From NCBI GenBank assembly GCA_028875175.1, contig JAPPFO010000252.1, forward strand, positions 1 through 12,589: a stretch of 12,589 nucleotides of DNA, written 5' to 3'. Below the pieces are notes generated by a model that did no database searches, was not told the DNA's origin, and saw only the letters and a list, made by a program, of their open reading frames with translations. A program made the position numbers and the translations under genes. The stretch's first letter is position 1. Each line of letters begins with the position of its first letter. Below, in pieces: positions 1-6,874 of this stretch. This DNA is from Chloroflexota bacterium (lineage in GTDB: Bacteria > Chloroflexota > UBA11872).

Positions 1-34
1 TTCCCCCATCCCCGGCACCCCAAGGCCCCCAGAT

Positions 35-1597
35 ATGCCCACCTCCTGGCCCGGCGCCGCCCCGCCCTTCCACGTTGCCCCCGGCTTCCACCCCTTCGTC
101 GACCACCGCTACGTCCACGCCGGTCGCGCCCGCTGGCTCGACGCCCAGGGCCACGAACCCAACTTCTGGGACCGCGTTCCCGGCCCCGGCTGGCTCACCC
201 CCGCCCACCAGGCCGTCCCCCACGGCATCCGCCTCCAACTCCAACCCGCCCAGAAGACCGACCCCTTCATCCGCGGCGACCAACCCTGGGAAAACTGGAT
301 CGTCGACAGCGTCTACACCGTCATCCACGACCAAGGCCGCTACCGCCTCTGGTACGAAGCCGCGCCCGAAGACCTCTACGACCCCCAGCGCCGCCAGAAC
401 CTCCCCGCCCGCGACATCTGGGGCGTCGTCCTCTGCTACGCCGAATCCGACGACGGCCTCACCTGGTGCAAGCCCGAACTCGGCCTCCAGGAGTGGAACG
501 GCTCCCGCGCCAACAACATCGTCATCGGCCGCCAGCTCGTCGGACCCCGCGGCCTCATGGGCGCCGCCGTATTTGTCGACGACACCGCCCCCGCCCACCA
601 GCGCTACAAGTGCATGTTCATGGGGATGACCGATAAGGTCCCCGGCCTCGAAGGGCTGCCCCACCCCGGCACCCCCGTCGATCCCATGACCAGCCACCAC
701 GGCCAAACCGGCATCTTCGCCGCCACCTCGCCCGACGGCCTCGGCTGGACCATTCACCAGAAGCCCATCGCCTGGCACTTCGCCGACACCGGCAACGTCG
801 CCGAATGGGACCCCGCCCTGCAGACCTACGTCTGGTACACCCGCGGCTGGTCCTGGGGCCGCCGCACCATCGCCCGCGCCGAAACCACCGACTTCCACGA
901 CTGGCCCCTCGCCACCCCCCTTGTCACCGCGTCGCCCATCGACACCCCCTGGAGCGACATCTACACCATCGGCAAGACCACCTACCCCGGCGATCCCTCC
1001 ACCCACCTCATGTTCCCCAACGTCTACGACCGCTCCGCCGACACCACCTCCGTCGTCGCCCTCGCCAGCGCCGACAACATCGGCTGGCACCTCATCCCCG
1101 GCGGCCCCTGCCTTCAGCCCGGCCCCCGCGGATCCGTCGATGGCGGCTGCGTCTTCGCCGGCACCGGGCTCGTGGACCTCCCCGGCGACCGCATCGGCAT
1201 CCCCTACGGCGCCTTCCCTGCCCCCCACAAGCACGCCCCGCCCGGCCACGGCGAAGGCATCGCCTGGGCCACCTGGCCCCGCGGCCGCCTCGCCGGCCTC
1301 GTCGCCGACCACCACGCCGAGTTCTGGACCCTACCCCTCCACCTCCACGGCGCCACCCTCCGCCTCAACGCCAAAACCCAGGACGGCGGCTCAATCCGCG
1401 TCGAACTCCAGGACGAGGACTGGAATCCCCTCGAACGCTTCGGCCTGGACCAATCGACCCCCATCCACGACGACCACCTTGACGCCCCCGTCACCTGGGG
1501 CCCCACCACCCAACTCCCGACCACCCCCAACCGCCCAATCGTCCTCCGATTCCAGCTTCGCCAGGCCACCCTGTTCGGCTTTGAGGTAGTCGAGTAA
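35..1597 (+). CDS. Beta-propeller glycosidase-like protein (GH32/GH43-type fold)
   Basis: This 520-residue protein resembles bacterial proteins annotated as glycosyl hydrolase family 32 N-terminal-like. It contains repeated blade-like motifs of the type SxDGxxW: SDDGLTW near residue 138, SPDGLGW near 232, and a related SADNIGW near 347. Acidic and aromatic stretches such as EWDPALQTYVWYTRGW lie between them. The last 80 or so residues look like a separate beta-rich C-terminal domain. I see no signal peptide and no certain catalytic triad, so a sugar substrate is inference from the fold. Codons end almost entirely in C or G, which supports this frame over the long arginine- or proline-rich shadow frames. 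The ATG follows an AAGG about 9 bases upstream. The gene converges on acoC. Its 3' end is duplicated at 6875-7121. Confidence is high that it is a gene and moderate on the family. Confidence 0.82.
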   Translation: MPTSWPGAAPPFHVAPGFHPFVDHRYVHAGRARWLDAQGHEPNFWDRVPGPGWLTPAHQAVPHGIRLQLQPAQKTDPFIRGDQPWENWIVDSVYTVIHDQGRYRLWYEAAPEDLYDPQRRQNLPARDIWGVVLCYAESDDGLTWCKPELGLQEWNGSRANNIVIGRQLVGPRGLMGAAVFVDDTAPAHQRYKCMFMGMTDKVPGLEGLPHPGTPVDPMTSHHGQTGIFAATSPDGLGWTIHQKPIAWHFADTGNVAEWDPALQTYVWYTRGWSWGRRTIARAETTDFHDWPLATPLVTASPIDTPWSDIYTIGKTTYPGDPSTHLMFPNVYDRSADTTSVVALASADNIGWHLIPGGPCLQPGPRGSVDGGCVFAGTGLVDLPGDRIGIPYGAFPAPHKHAPPGHGEGIAWATWPRGRLAGLVADHHAEFWTLPLHLHGATLRLNAKTQDGGSIRVELQDEDWNPLERFGLDQSTPIHDDHLDAPVTWGPTTQLPTTPNRPIVLRFQLRQATLFGFEVVE

Positions 1598-1611
1598 GCC
1601 ACTACGTGGAC

Positions 1612-1624
1612 GCCGATCGTCGGC
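1612..1624. terminator. Possible hairpin between convergent genes
   Basis: GCCGA-TCG-TCGGC forms a perfect 5-bp stem with a 3-base loop. It lies 15 bases after the stop of the beta-propeller gene and 62 bases after the end of acoC on the other strand. It could act as a bidirectional terminator. There is no T-run and the stem is short, so support is weak. Confidence 0.2.
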
Positions 1625-1685
1625 ACCCATGTCGTGCGGAATCACCGGCGCGCATTCGTCAGAACAGCGGGGGAATCCGCCCCGT

Positions 1686-2819
1686 CTATGCGGTCAGCAG
1701 CCCCTCAAAATGGGCGGCCAGTACCTGATTGACCCGCGCTGAGGCTTCCATCATCGGCATGTGCCCCACCGCGTCGATCACCTCCACGTGCATCCCGTCC
1801 GGGAGACCGACGGCGTGCGAGGCCGGGACGATCTGGTCGTCCGCGCCCCAAATCACCAGGATTCGCCCCGGGTAAGTCGCCAGGCGCTCGCGGATGGCGA
1901 CGGTCTGCTCGCCGTCCGCCACCAGATCACGGGCGATCGCCGCCAGGGCCTCCTCAACCCCGTCCAGCCGCTTGTACTGCAGCACCTCGTTCACGAGCCG
2001 TCGCGTCACCAGGGCCGGATCGGCGAAGAGCGCCTCCAGCACCGGCTTGATCTGCCGACGACGGCGGGCCGTGGCGAAACCGTCCAGGAAGCCGGGAAGG
2101 AACTCGCGACCGAGGCCAATGCTGGCTATGAGCGTGAGCGACCGCACGCGATCAGGCGTCGCACCGGCCAGCTCGGCCGCAATGGCGCCTCCCAGCGAGT
2201 GCCCCACCAGGTGCACGGCGGGCAGCTCCAGGGCGTCCATGAATCCCGCGACCGCCTGCGCCAGCGACCCGACCGTCCCGTCGCCGACATTCTTCGACGA
2301 CTCGCCGTGCCCCGGCAGGTCCAGGGCATACACGGCCCGTTCGGCGGACAGCGCCTCATGGTTGAAGAGCCAGTTGTTCAGATCGCCCCCAAAACCGTGC
2401 ACCAGCACGGCCGGCTCGCCCCCCTCGCCCATCTTCAGATAGCGCAGCGAGTGCCCATCGACGTCCACCTGTTGCGGTGACGGCCCTTCGCCCGCCTCCG
2501 CTTCCGCTTCGGGCGTGAACTCCGCCTCAAAAGTGGCGGCGAAGCCATCGATCGCTTCGTTCGAAACGTCCGCATCGGCAATCACCCCCAGCAAGGCGCC
2601 CACTGGAAGCGTGCTGCCCTCGGCCGCCACCCGTCGGCGCAAGACCCCGCTCGCCGGCGACTCTACCGCGCTCAGAATCTTCTCCGTCTCCACGTCCAGC
2701 AACTCGGCGCCCTGCTCGACATCCGCGCCTTCGTCAACCAGCCACTTCACCACCACGCCCTGCGTCATCGTCAGGCCCCACTTCGGCATCACCAGCGCCC
2801 GCATGTCCGAGTCGCTCAT
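1686..2819 (-). CDS. acoC: Acetoin dehydrogenase E2: lipoyl domain fused to alpha/beta-hydrolase (AcoC-type)
   Basis: This 377-residue protein has two modules. Residues 6-82 are a lipoyl domain (MPKWGLTMTQG; lipoylated Lys47 in DVETEKI). After an acidic, alanine-rich linker (about 98-113) comes an alpha/beta-hydrolase domain. It has the oxyanion motif HGFGG (141-145), nucleophile Ser208 in GHSLGG, an acid at D327/D328 in WGADD, and His353 in GHMP. This architecture and length match AcoC of acetoin dehydrogenase complexes, in which the hydrolase-like domain replaces the usual E2 acyltransferase core and no subunit-binding domain is present. The expected role is to accept the acetyl group from E1 and transfer it to CoA. 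The ATG overlaps the acoB stop by four bases (ATGA), so translation is probably coupled. A related 2-oxoacid or diketone substrate cannot be excluded. Confidence 0.9.
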   Translation of the reverse strand: MSDSDMRALVMPKWGLTMTQGVVVKWLVDEGADVEQGAELLDVETEKILSAVESPASGVLRRRVAAEGSTLPVGALLGVIADADVSNEAIDGFAATFEAEFTPEAEAEAGEGPSPQQVDVDGHSLRYLKMGEGGEPAVLVHGFGGDLNNWLFNHEALSAERAVYALDLPGHGESSKNVGDGTVGSLAQAVAGFMDALELPAVHLVGHSLGGAIAAELAGATPDRVRSLTLIASIGLGREFLPGFLDGFATARRRRQIKPVLEALFADPALVTRRLVNEVLQYKRLDGVEEALAAIARDLVADGEQTVAIRERLATYPGRILVIWGADDQIVPASHAVGLPDGMHVEVIDAVGHMPMMEASARVNQVLAAHFEGLLTA

Positions 2820-3829
2820 GGCGCGTAGCCCGCCACGCTTCGCACCGCCGCCGCTATCCGCGCGGCGTCCGGCATGTATTGGTCTTCCAGGACCCCGGCG
2901 AATGGCACCGGCGTGTGCGGCGCCGTCACCAGGCTGATAGGCGCCTCCAAGGCATCAAACGCGTGTTGGGCGATTAACGCGGAGATATCCGTGGCGATGC
3001 TGCAGCGTGGCGGCGCCTCGTCAACCACCACCACTCGCCCGGTGTTTTCCGCGCTCTCCAGCACCGTGTCCTCGTCCAGCGGCGACGTCGTGCGCAGGTC
3101 GACGACCTCGCACTGGATGCCTTCCCCGGCCAGCGTCTCCGCCGCCTCGAGCGAGCGATGCACCATCAGCCCCAGGCTGATGATCGACACGTCGTTGCCC
3201 TCGCGCACCACGTTCGCCTCGCCAAACGGAATGCTGTAGGACTGCTCCGGCACCTCGCCCTCGGTTTCGTAGAGGCCTTTGTGCTCGAAAAAGATCACCG
3301 GGTCGTTGTCCCGAATCGCCTGGATCAGCAATCCCTTGGCGTCGTAGGGCGTCACTGGCATCACGCACTTCAGCCCGGGAACGTGCGTGAAGATCGAGTA
3401 CGGCGACTGCGAGTGCTGCGCCGCGGCGCGAAGCCCGGCACCGTACATTGTGCGCACCACCACCGGCGTCTCGGCGCGGCCGCCGAACATGTAGCGGAAC
3501 TTCGCCGCCTGGTTGTAAATCTGGTCGAAGCACACCCCCACAAAGTCGCTGAACATCAACTCCGCTACCGGCCGCAGACCGGAAGCCGCCGCGCCAACCG
3601 CCGCGCCAATGAAGGCCGACTCGGTAATCGGCGTGTCCAGCATCCGATCGCCGTACTTTCCATACAGACCCTTCGTCACACCCAGCGGGCCGCCCCAGGC
3701 GTCCATTTCGCCTTCCGCGCCCGAGCCGCCCACCACGTCCTCACCCATCACAATCACGCTGGAATCGCGAGCCATCTCCTGGTCCAGCGCCTCATTGATC
3801 GCCTGCAACAGCGTGATCGTCCTTGCCAT
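2816..3829 (-). CDS. acoB: Acetoin dehydrogenase (TPP-dependent) E1 beta subunit
   Basis: This 337-residue protein is a full-length transketolase-like E1 beta subunit. The N-terminus (TLLQAINEALDQEMARD) leads to GEDVVGGSG at about 29-37. TPITESAFIGAAVGAA around residue 66 contains the conserved glutamate that contacts the thiazolium/aminopyrimidine system in this family. The C-terminal part (VVDLRTTSPLDEDTVL, then VVVDEAPP) is the transketolase C-terminal domain. It pairs with AcoA as an alpha2beta2 thiamine diphosphate-dependent decarboxylating dehydrogenase. A clear GGAGG lies 6 bases before the ATG. The gene starts 19 bases after the acoA stop and overlaps acoC by four bases, so the three genes form one operon. 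Pyruvate or branched-chain E1 beta is the main alternative, but the AcoC-type partner favours acetoin. Confidence 0.92.
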   Translation of the reverse strand: MARTITLLQAINEALDQEMARDSSVIVMGEDVVGGSGAEGEMDAWGGPLGVTKGLYGKYGDRMLDTPITESAFIGAAVGAAASGLRPVAELMFSDFVGVCFDQIYNQAAKFRYMFGGRAETPVVVRTMYGAGLRAAAQHSQSPYSIFTHVPGLKCVMPVTPYDAKGLLIQAIRDNDPVIFFEHKGLYETEGEVPEQSYSIPFGEANVVREGNDVSIISLGLMVHRSLEAAETLAGEGIQCEVVDLRTTSPLDEDTVLESAENTGRVVVVDEAPPRCSIATDISALIAQHAFDALEAPISLVTAPHTPVPFAGVLEDQYMPDAARIAAAVRSVAGYAP

Positions 3830-3835
3830 CGTGCG

Positions 3836-3840
3836 CCTCC
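3836..3840 (-). promoter_or_regulatory. Ribosome binding site of acoB
   Basis: GGAGG on the minus strand, 6 bases before the acoB ATG. It fixes the start at 3829 and shows that acoB is translated independently within the operon. Confidence 0.75.
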
Positions 3841-3848
3841 GTGCTTGC

Positions 3849-4817
3849 TCAGTAGTCGATGTAGACGTCGGTCAGGTATTCCGAGGCCGCCGGCGCCGGG
3901 TCCGCCTTCGCCGAGCTGACCGCCCCATCGATCAGGGCCGCAACCGCGCGGTCGATGTCGTCAAGCTCCTCCCGCTCGATGCCCGCCGACGCCGTCACCC
4001 GCCCCGCGAACATATCCAGGCAGTCGTGATTGGCCCGAGCCGCCTCGGCCTCGCCCGGCGGCCGGTACGTCTGCGCGTCGCCCTCGTAGTGGCCGTAATA
4101 GCGATTCACCTGGCACTCGATGAACGACGGGCCGTCGCCCTCGCGCGCCCGCCTGATCGCCTCGCCCGCCGCCTCGTGGACGGCAAAAAAGTCGTGACCG
4201 TCCACAGTCGCGGCCGGCATGCCAAAGCCCTCGGCGCGGTCGGCCAGGCTGCCCGCCCCTATGGCGTAGTCGGCGGCCGTGGCTTCGGCGTACCCATTGT
4301 TCTCGGCCACGAAGATCGCCGGCAGGTTCCAGACCGTCGCCAGGTTCATGCTTTCGAACGTCGTCCCCTGGTTCGAGGCGCCATCGCCAATGAAGGCCAC
4401 GCCAACGTCGCGCGTGCCCTGCACCTTTGCCGCCAGCGCCGCGCCGCAGATCAACGGCGGTCCGCCGCCCACAATCCCGTTGGCGCCCATCATCCCGGCG
4501 TCCAGGTCCGCGATATGCATCGACCCGCCCTTGCCGCGACAGCTGCCCGTGGCCCGACCGTAGATCTCCGCCATCATCGCGGGCACGTCCACCCCTTTCG
4601 CGATGCAATGCCCGTGACCGCGATGCGTGGACGCAATCCGATCGGCCTTCGTCAGATGCAGCATCACGCCCACCGCGCACGCCTCTTCACCGGCATAGAG
4701 ATGCACAAAGCCCTCAATCTCACCGGCTGCGAATTCCACGTGCACCCGCTCCTCAAACTCGCGGATCGTCCGCATCAGCCGATATGCCCTCAGCAGATCG
4801 TTCTTCGTCAGTGCCAT
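3849..4817 (-). CDS. acoA: Acetoin dehydrogenase (TPP-dependent) E1 alpha subunit
   Basis: This 322-residue protein is a full-length E1 alpha subunit. It shows the typical HLYAGEEACAVGV segment (39-51), STHRGHGH (63-70) and the phosphorylation-loop-like region GKGGSMHIADL (95-105). The thiamine diphosphate/Mg-binding motif begins GDG at 144-146 and ends NN at 173-174. The C-terminal part has YGHYEGDAQTYRP, as in AcoA proteins. It carries out TPP-dependent cleavage of the substrate and passes the acyl unit to the lipoyl lysine of AcoC. An AGAGGA lies 7 bases upstream of the ATG. It is the first gene of the operon with acoB and acoC. No E3 dihydrolipoamide dehydrogenase or AcoR regulator is encoded in the window, so E3 must come from elsewhere. 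A pyruvate dehydrogenase role is possible but less likely. Confidence 0.92.
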   Translation of the reverse strand: MALTKNDLLRAYRLMRTIREFEERVHVEFAAGEIEGFVHLYAGEEACAVGVMLHLTKADRIASTHRGHGHCIAKGVDVPAMMAEIYGRATGSCRGKGGSMHIADLDAGMMGANGIVGGGPPLICGAALAAKVQGTRDVGVAFIGDGASNQGTTFESMNLATVWNLPAIFVAENNGYAEATAADYAIGAGSLADRAEGFGMPAATVDGHDFFAVHEAAGEAIRRAREGDGPSFIECQVNRYYGHYEGDAQTYRPPGEAEAARANHDCLDMFAGRVTASAGIEREELDDIDRAVAALIDGAVSSAKADPAPAASEYLTDVYIDY

Positions 4818-5008
4818 CGTCTCGTCCTCTGGAGAACTATCCGCCGTAACCAGAGAAGCCCATCCGCGCGTCGTCCCGCGCGCCTTACCCTCAGGCTATG
4901 ACGACAAGCGAAAGTTCTCCAATCGTCGCCCGCCCCAGGCCACATCCCTCAACCTCCCGGCCCCACCCGCCCGTCCTCTCTTCGTCATCCCGGCGTCCCC
5001 GTCCTGAT

Positions 5009-5054
5009 CTTGCGTAGGGGCGGCGTCTCAGACCCGCCCGTCTTCCGGGCACCC
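5009..5054 (+). repeat. Dispersed repeat family C, copy 1
   Basis: The segment reads from GTAGGGGCGGCGTCTCAG through GACCCGCCCG to TCTTCCGGGCACCC. A degenerate copy with the same order of blocks (CAGGGGCCGCGTCTC, then CTTCCGGGCAACCC) occurs at 7239-7282. The internal GGCG...GACCCGCC part is partly self-complementary. It is immediately preceded by a 15-base stretch (GTCATCCCGGCGTCC, 4984-4998) that recurs at 5273-5287. Confidence 0.6.
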
Positions 5055-5073
5055 ACCATCCCGAGCTCACCCC

Positions 5074-5134
5074 CCGTTCGTGGCGAGCCGGCCTTGTGGC
5101 CCAGGCTGCACGGTGGCCCAGGCTGCGCGCAGCC
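5074..5134. repeat. Repeat family A (partial) with tandem 13-mer and perfect palindrome
   Basis: CCGTTCGTGGCGAGCCG (5074-5090) matches the left end of the other family A copies. It is followed by TGGCCCAGGCTGC twice, at 5097-5109 and 5114-5126 (period 17). The second copy runs into GGCTGCGCGCAGCC at 5121-5134, a perfect 14-base palindrome. It probably forms a strong hairpin or cruciform. Confidence 0.6.
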
Positions 5135-5149
5135 GGGGACCTCCCAAAT

Positions 5150-5223
5150 CCGTTCGCGGCGACCCGACTCGGAGTCCGTCGGAGGCCTGTCCTGAGCCTG
5201 CCGAAGGAACCGTGTCGAACCAC
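5150..5223. repeat. Dispersed repeat family A, long copy
   Basis: It starts CCGTTCGCGGCGA, continues GGAGTCCGTCGGAG (shared with the copy at 5399-5452), contains CCTGAGCCTGCCGAAGGA, and ends GTGTCGAACCAC. The same left and right ends appear at 5333-5384 and 7136-7186. The ends GTTCG...CGAAC are inverted, as in REP-like palindromic elements. Confidence 0.65.
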
Positions 5224-5270
5224 CTCTCCCAGCACCCAGGCTCCCCAAGCGGTCCCCAGCCGGCTCGAAA

Positions 5271-5301
5271 CCGTCATCCCGGCGTCCGCAGCCGGGATCC
5301 A
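5271..5301. repeat. Palindromic repeat family B (REP-like hairpin)
   Basis: ATCCCGGC (5276-5283), a 7-base loop (GTCCGCA) and GCCGGGAT (5291-5298) form a perfect 8-bp stem. The left 15 bases also occur at 4984-4998. The pattern GTCATCCCGGC...GCCGGGATCCAG is a common form of bacterial intergenic palindrome. Confidence 0.7.
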
Positions 5302-5332
5302 GTCTTCCGATCCCCGTGCGCCCGCCCCCTTA

Positions 5333-5384
5333 CCATTCGTAGTGAGCCGGGCCAGAGTCCGACGGCGGCCCGAGTCGAACCACA
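5333..5384. repeat. Dispersed repeat family A, copy
   Basis: It runs from CCATTCGTAGTGAGCCGGG to GAGTCGAACCACA. It has the same left and right ends as the copy at 7136-7186, with a different middle that contains a GGCC-rich inverted section (GGGCCAGAG...CGGCCCGAG). Confidence 0.65.
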
Positions 5385-5398
5385 CCCTCAGGTCACCT

Positions 5399-5452
5399 CC
5401 GTTCGTCGTGAGCCGGACCGGAGTCCGTCGGAGAGCCTGCCCTGAGGTTGTC
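5399..5452. repeat. Dispersed repeat family A, copy with altered right end
   Basis: The left end CCGTTCGTCGTGAGCCGG and the middle GGAGTCCGTCGGAG match the copy at 5150-5223. The right end continues CCTGCCCTGAGGTTGTCG instead of the usual GTCGAACCAC, so this copy is diverged or joined to another element. Confidence 0.55.
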
Positions 5453-5590
5453 GATTGGGGAATCTCGCATTCGTCCCTTGTCATCCCTGTGTGTCCAATC
5501 TGGGGGTGGGGCTTGCTAGGGTCCCGAGCATCCGGCGGGGGATTCAGTGGCTGCCGCGTGGCAGGCCTTGGCCTCGAAGCGTCCCCCGCC

Positions 5591-5606
5591 GCACGTGGTC
5601 ACGTGC
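5591..5606. promoter_or_regulatory. Near-perfect palindrome, possible operator
   Basis: GCACGTG-GT-CACGTGC has 7-bp inverted arms separated by two bases. It lies outside the repeat families and 261 bases upstream of the nitrilase start. It has the form of a dimeric regulator site, but the distance from the gene and the lack of a second copy make this tentative. Confidence 0.3.
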
Positions 5607-5867
5607 CTCCTCAGTCACCGGTGGGACGGTCTGACAGGGAGTGGAGGTTCATCGGAGTAGGGGCCGACGTTCGTTACATGTTCGGTTAGCTCTGCCGTAT
5701 AGGCGCGGGCTTGCAACAGGTCGAGCTGAAGCCCTCCGTACGGCGCGCCTACGATTGCTTGCAGTCCCGCGGGGGCTAGGGCGTCGCGCGCAATCTGAAG
5801 ACCTCAATGGCGGTACGGGCGCCACGATCCATGCCCGGTTGCGCGCCTGGGACGGGAGTACGCAGGG

Positions 5868-6704
5868 ATGTATCGGACCGTTCGAGTCGCGGCGCTTTCC
5901 ATCAAGCCCAAGAAATGGGACAAGCCATTCAACGCCGACAAGCTCGAGGCGTACGTGCGTGAAGCCGCCCGCGAGGGTCCCGAGCTGATCGTAGCCCCGG
6001 AAGGGTTTCTCGAGGGCTATGTCGTCATGGACGTGGTGGCGCACCCCGAGAAGGCCGCGATGATGCACGAGATCGCCGAACCGCGTGACGGGCCCTACGT
6101 TCGGCGGTTTCGTCGCCTGGCGCGCGAGTTACGTGTGAACCTGTGCCTTGGCTTCGCCGAGCGGGTGGGGCGTGAGGTCTACAACTGCGCCGCGTTCATT
6201 GGACACGATGGGCGGATCTGCGGGACCTATCACAAGACCTACTTTGCGGAAGGCACCCATCCCAGTTGGTCGTTCAACCGGATCGGCACGAAGCTCCGGG
6301 CTTTCGATACGGCGCTCGGACGCGCCGGAATCGTGATCTGCGCCGACCGCGCCAACCCATTGATCAGCCGAACGCTGGTGTTGGACGGGGCGCAGTTCAT
6401 CCTGATCCCTTCCTATGGCTCGCGCAAGAAGTGGCAGAACGAAGCGGTACTGGCCCGGGGGCGCGAAAACGGCGTGCCCGTGGTGCAAGCCAATGTCGGC
6501 GTAAACCTGATCGTGAGCAAGGGCGAGGTCGTCGCGTACAAATGGGGCGTGGATCAGATCACCAGCGCCGAGATCGAGGTGCCGATGCCGCCTTCGCGCG
6601 CCGGCGCACGCCAGGCCGAGCAAACGTACCTCGCCGAGCAGGGTCCGGAGATGGCACGCCGGTATCGGCGCATGATGGCCAGGCTGGCGAAAGCGGCGAA
6701 CTAG
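5868..6704 (+). CDS. Nitrilase-superfamily carbon-nitrogen hydrolase
   Basis: This 278-residue cytoplasmic enzyme belongs to the carbon-nitrogen hydrolase superfamily, which cleaves amide or nitrile C-N bonds. The catalytic triad is visible: Glu45 in VAPEGFLEGY, Lys123 in TYHKTYFAEG and Cys158 in VICADRANP. SYGSRKKWQNEAVLARGRENGVPVVQANVG (from about residue 184) is the conserved strand-helix that supports the active site. The length fits a single-domain amidase of this superfamily. The motif after the nucleophile, CADRANP, differs from the more usual CxDxRFP, so the substrate (omega-amide, N-carbamoyl compound or nitrile) cannot be named. GGGAG lies 9 bases before the ATG. The gene stands alone between repeat clusters, and its codon use is G+C-rich like the left half of the window. 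Confidence 0.88.
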   Translation: MYRTVRVAALSIKPKKWDKPFNADKLEAYVREAAREGPELIVAPEGFLEGYVVMDVVAHPEKAAMMHEIAEPRDGPYVRRFRRLARELRVNLCLGFAERVGREVYNCAAFIGHDGRICGTYHKTYFAEGTHPSWSFNRIGTKLRAFDTALGRAGIVICADRANPLISRTLVLDGAQFILIPSYGSRKKWQNEAVLARGRENGVPVVQANVGVNLIVSKGEVVAYKWGVDQITSAEIEVPMPPSRAGARQAEQTYLAEQGPEMARRYRRMMARLAKAAN

Positions 6705-6795
6705 CCCCGACCACCGTGGCATGGCCAGGGCGAGAGACCGCGTAGGCCGAAGGCTTCCGCGACCCGCACCGCGGACACCGCTCCACACAGCCTGT

Positions 6796-6810
6796 GCCGC
6801 ATCATGCGGC
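6796..6810. terminator. Possible hairpin downstream of the nitrilase gene
   Basis: GCCGCA-TCA-TGCGGC forms a perfect 6-bp stem with a 3-base loop, 91 bases past the nitrilase stop. There is no T-run after it. It may be a terminator or a chance palindrome in G+C-rich DNA. Confidence 0.25.
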
Positions 6811-6874
6811 CCAAATCAGCGACGAGGATTCGGACAGGTTGTGCTCGCGATACGCAAACCGCGCGTATCGCTCG

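Larger units (their letters stand above)
4818..5867. other. Gene-poor 1.05-kb spacer filled with dispersed repeats
   Basis: I find no convincing gene here. The open frames in this stretch run through palindromic repeats, read the same repeats in several frames and have no family signature. The first 100 bases should hold the acoA promoter, but no good sigma-70 or sigma-54 consensus is visible. Bases 4984-5452 are a mosaic of at least three repeat families, listed separately. Bases 5460-5867 are G-rich unique-looking sequence with one strong palindrome (5591-5606) and lead into the nitrilase gene. A TATAGG at 5698-5703 has no matching -35 box and is not called. Confidence 0.7.

Noticed and set aside
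805..1589. Long plus-strand frames rich in arginine, proline and histidine inside the beta-propeller gene
   Set aside because: They are out-of-frame readings of C-rich codons, have extreme low-complexity composition and no family signature. The 520-residue frame has recognisable motifs.
1761..2480. 239-residue plus-strand frame antisense to acoC
   Set aside because: acoC on the minus strand is clearly a conserved gene. The antisense frame has no recognisable motif and arises from high G+C in codon position 3.
3158..4901. Long plus-strand frames antisense to acoB and acoA
   Set aside because: They are rich in Arg, His and Ala with no domain features, and the opposite strand encodes well-supported E1 subunits.
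4984..5452. CRISPR array
   Set aside because: The repeats differ in length and spacing, are imperfect and palindromic, and lack regular spacers. They are REP-like dispersed repeats.
5510..5660. CTAGGGTCCCGAG near 5516, reminiscent of the guanidine-I (ykkC) riboswitch start
   Set aside because: The downstream conserved elements of that riboswitch (the GGACCGAGAG-type block and the closing GCCCGGGA) are not present in the right order, so the resemblance is probably chance. A covariance-model search would settle it.
4891..5689. Several frames of 60-197 codons on both strands in the repeat mosaic
   Set aside because: They read through palindromic repeats in several frames at once, have no consistent ribosome sites and resemble no family.
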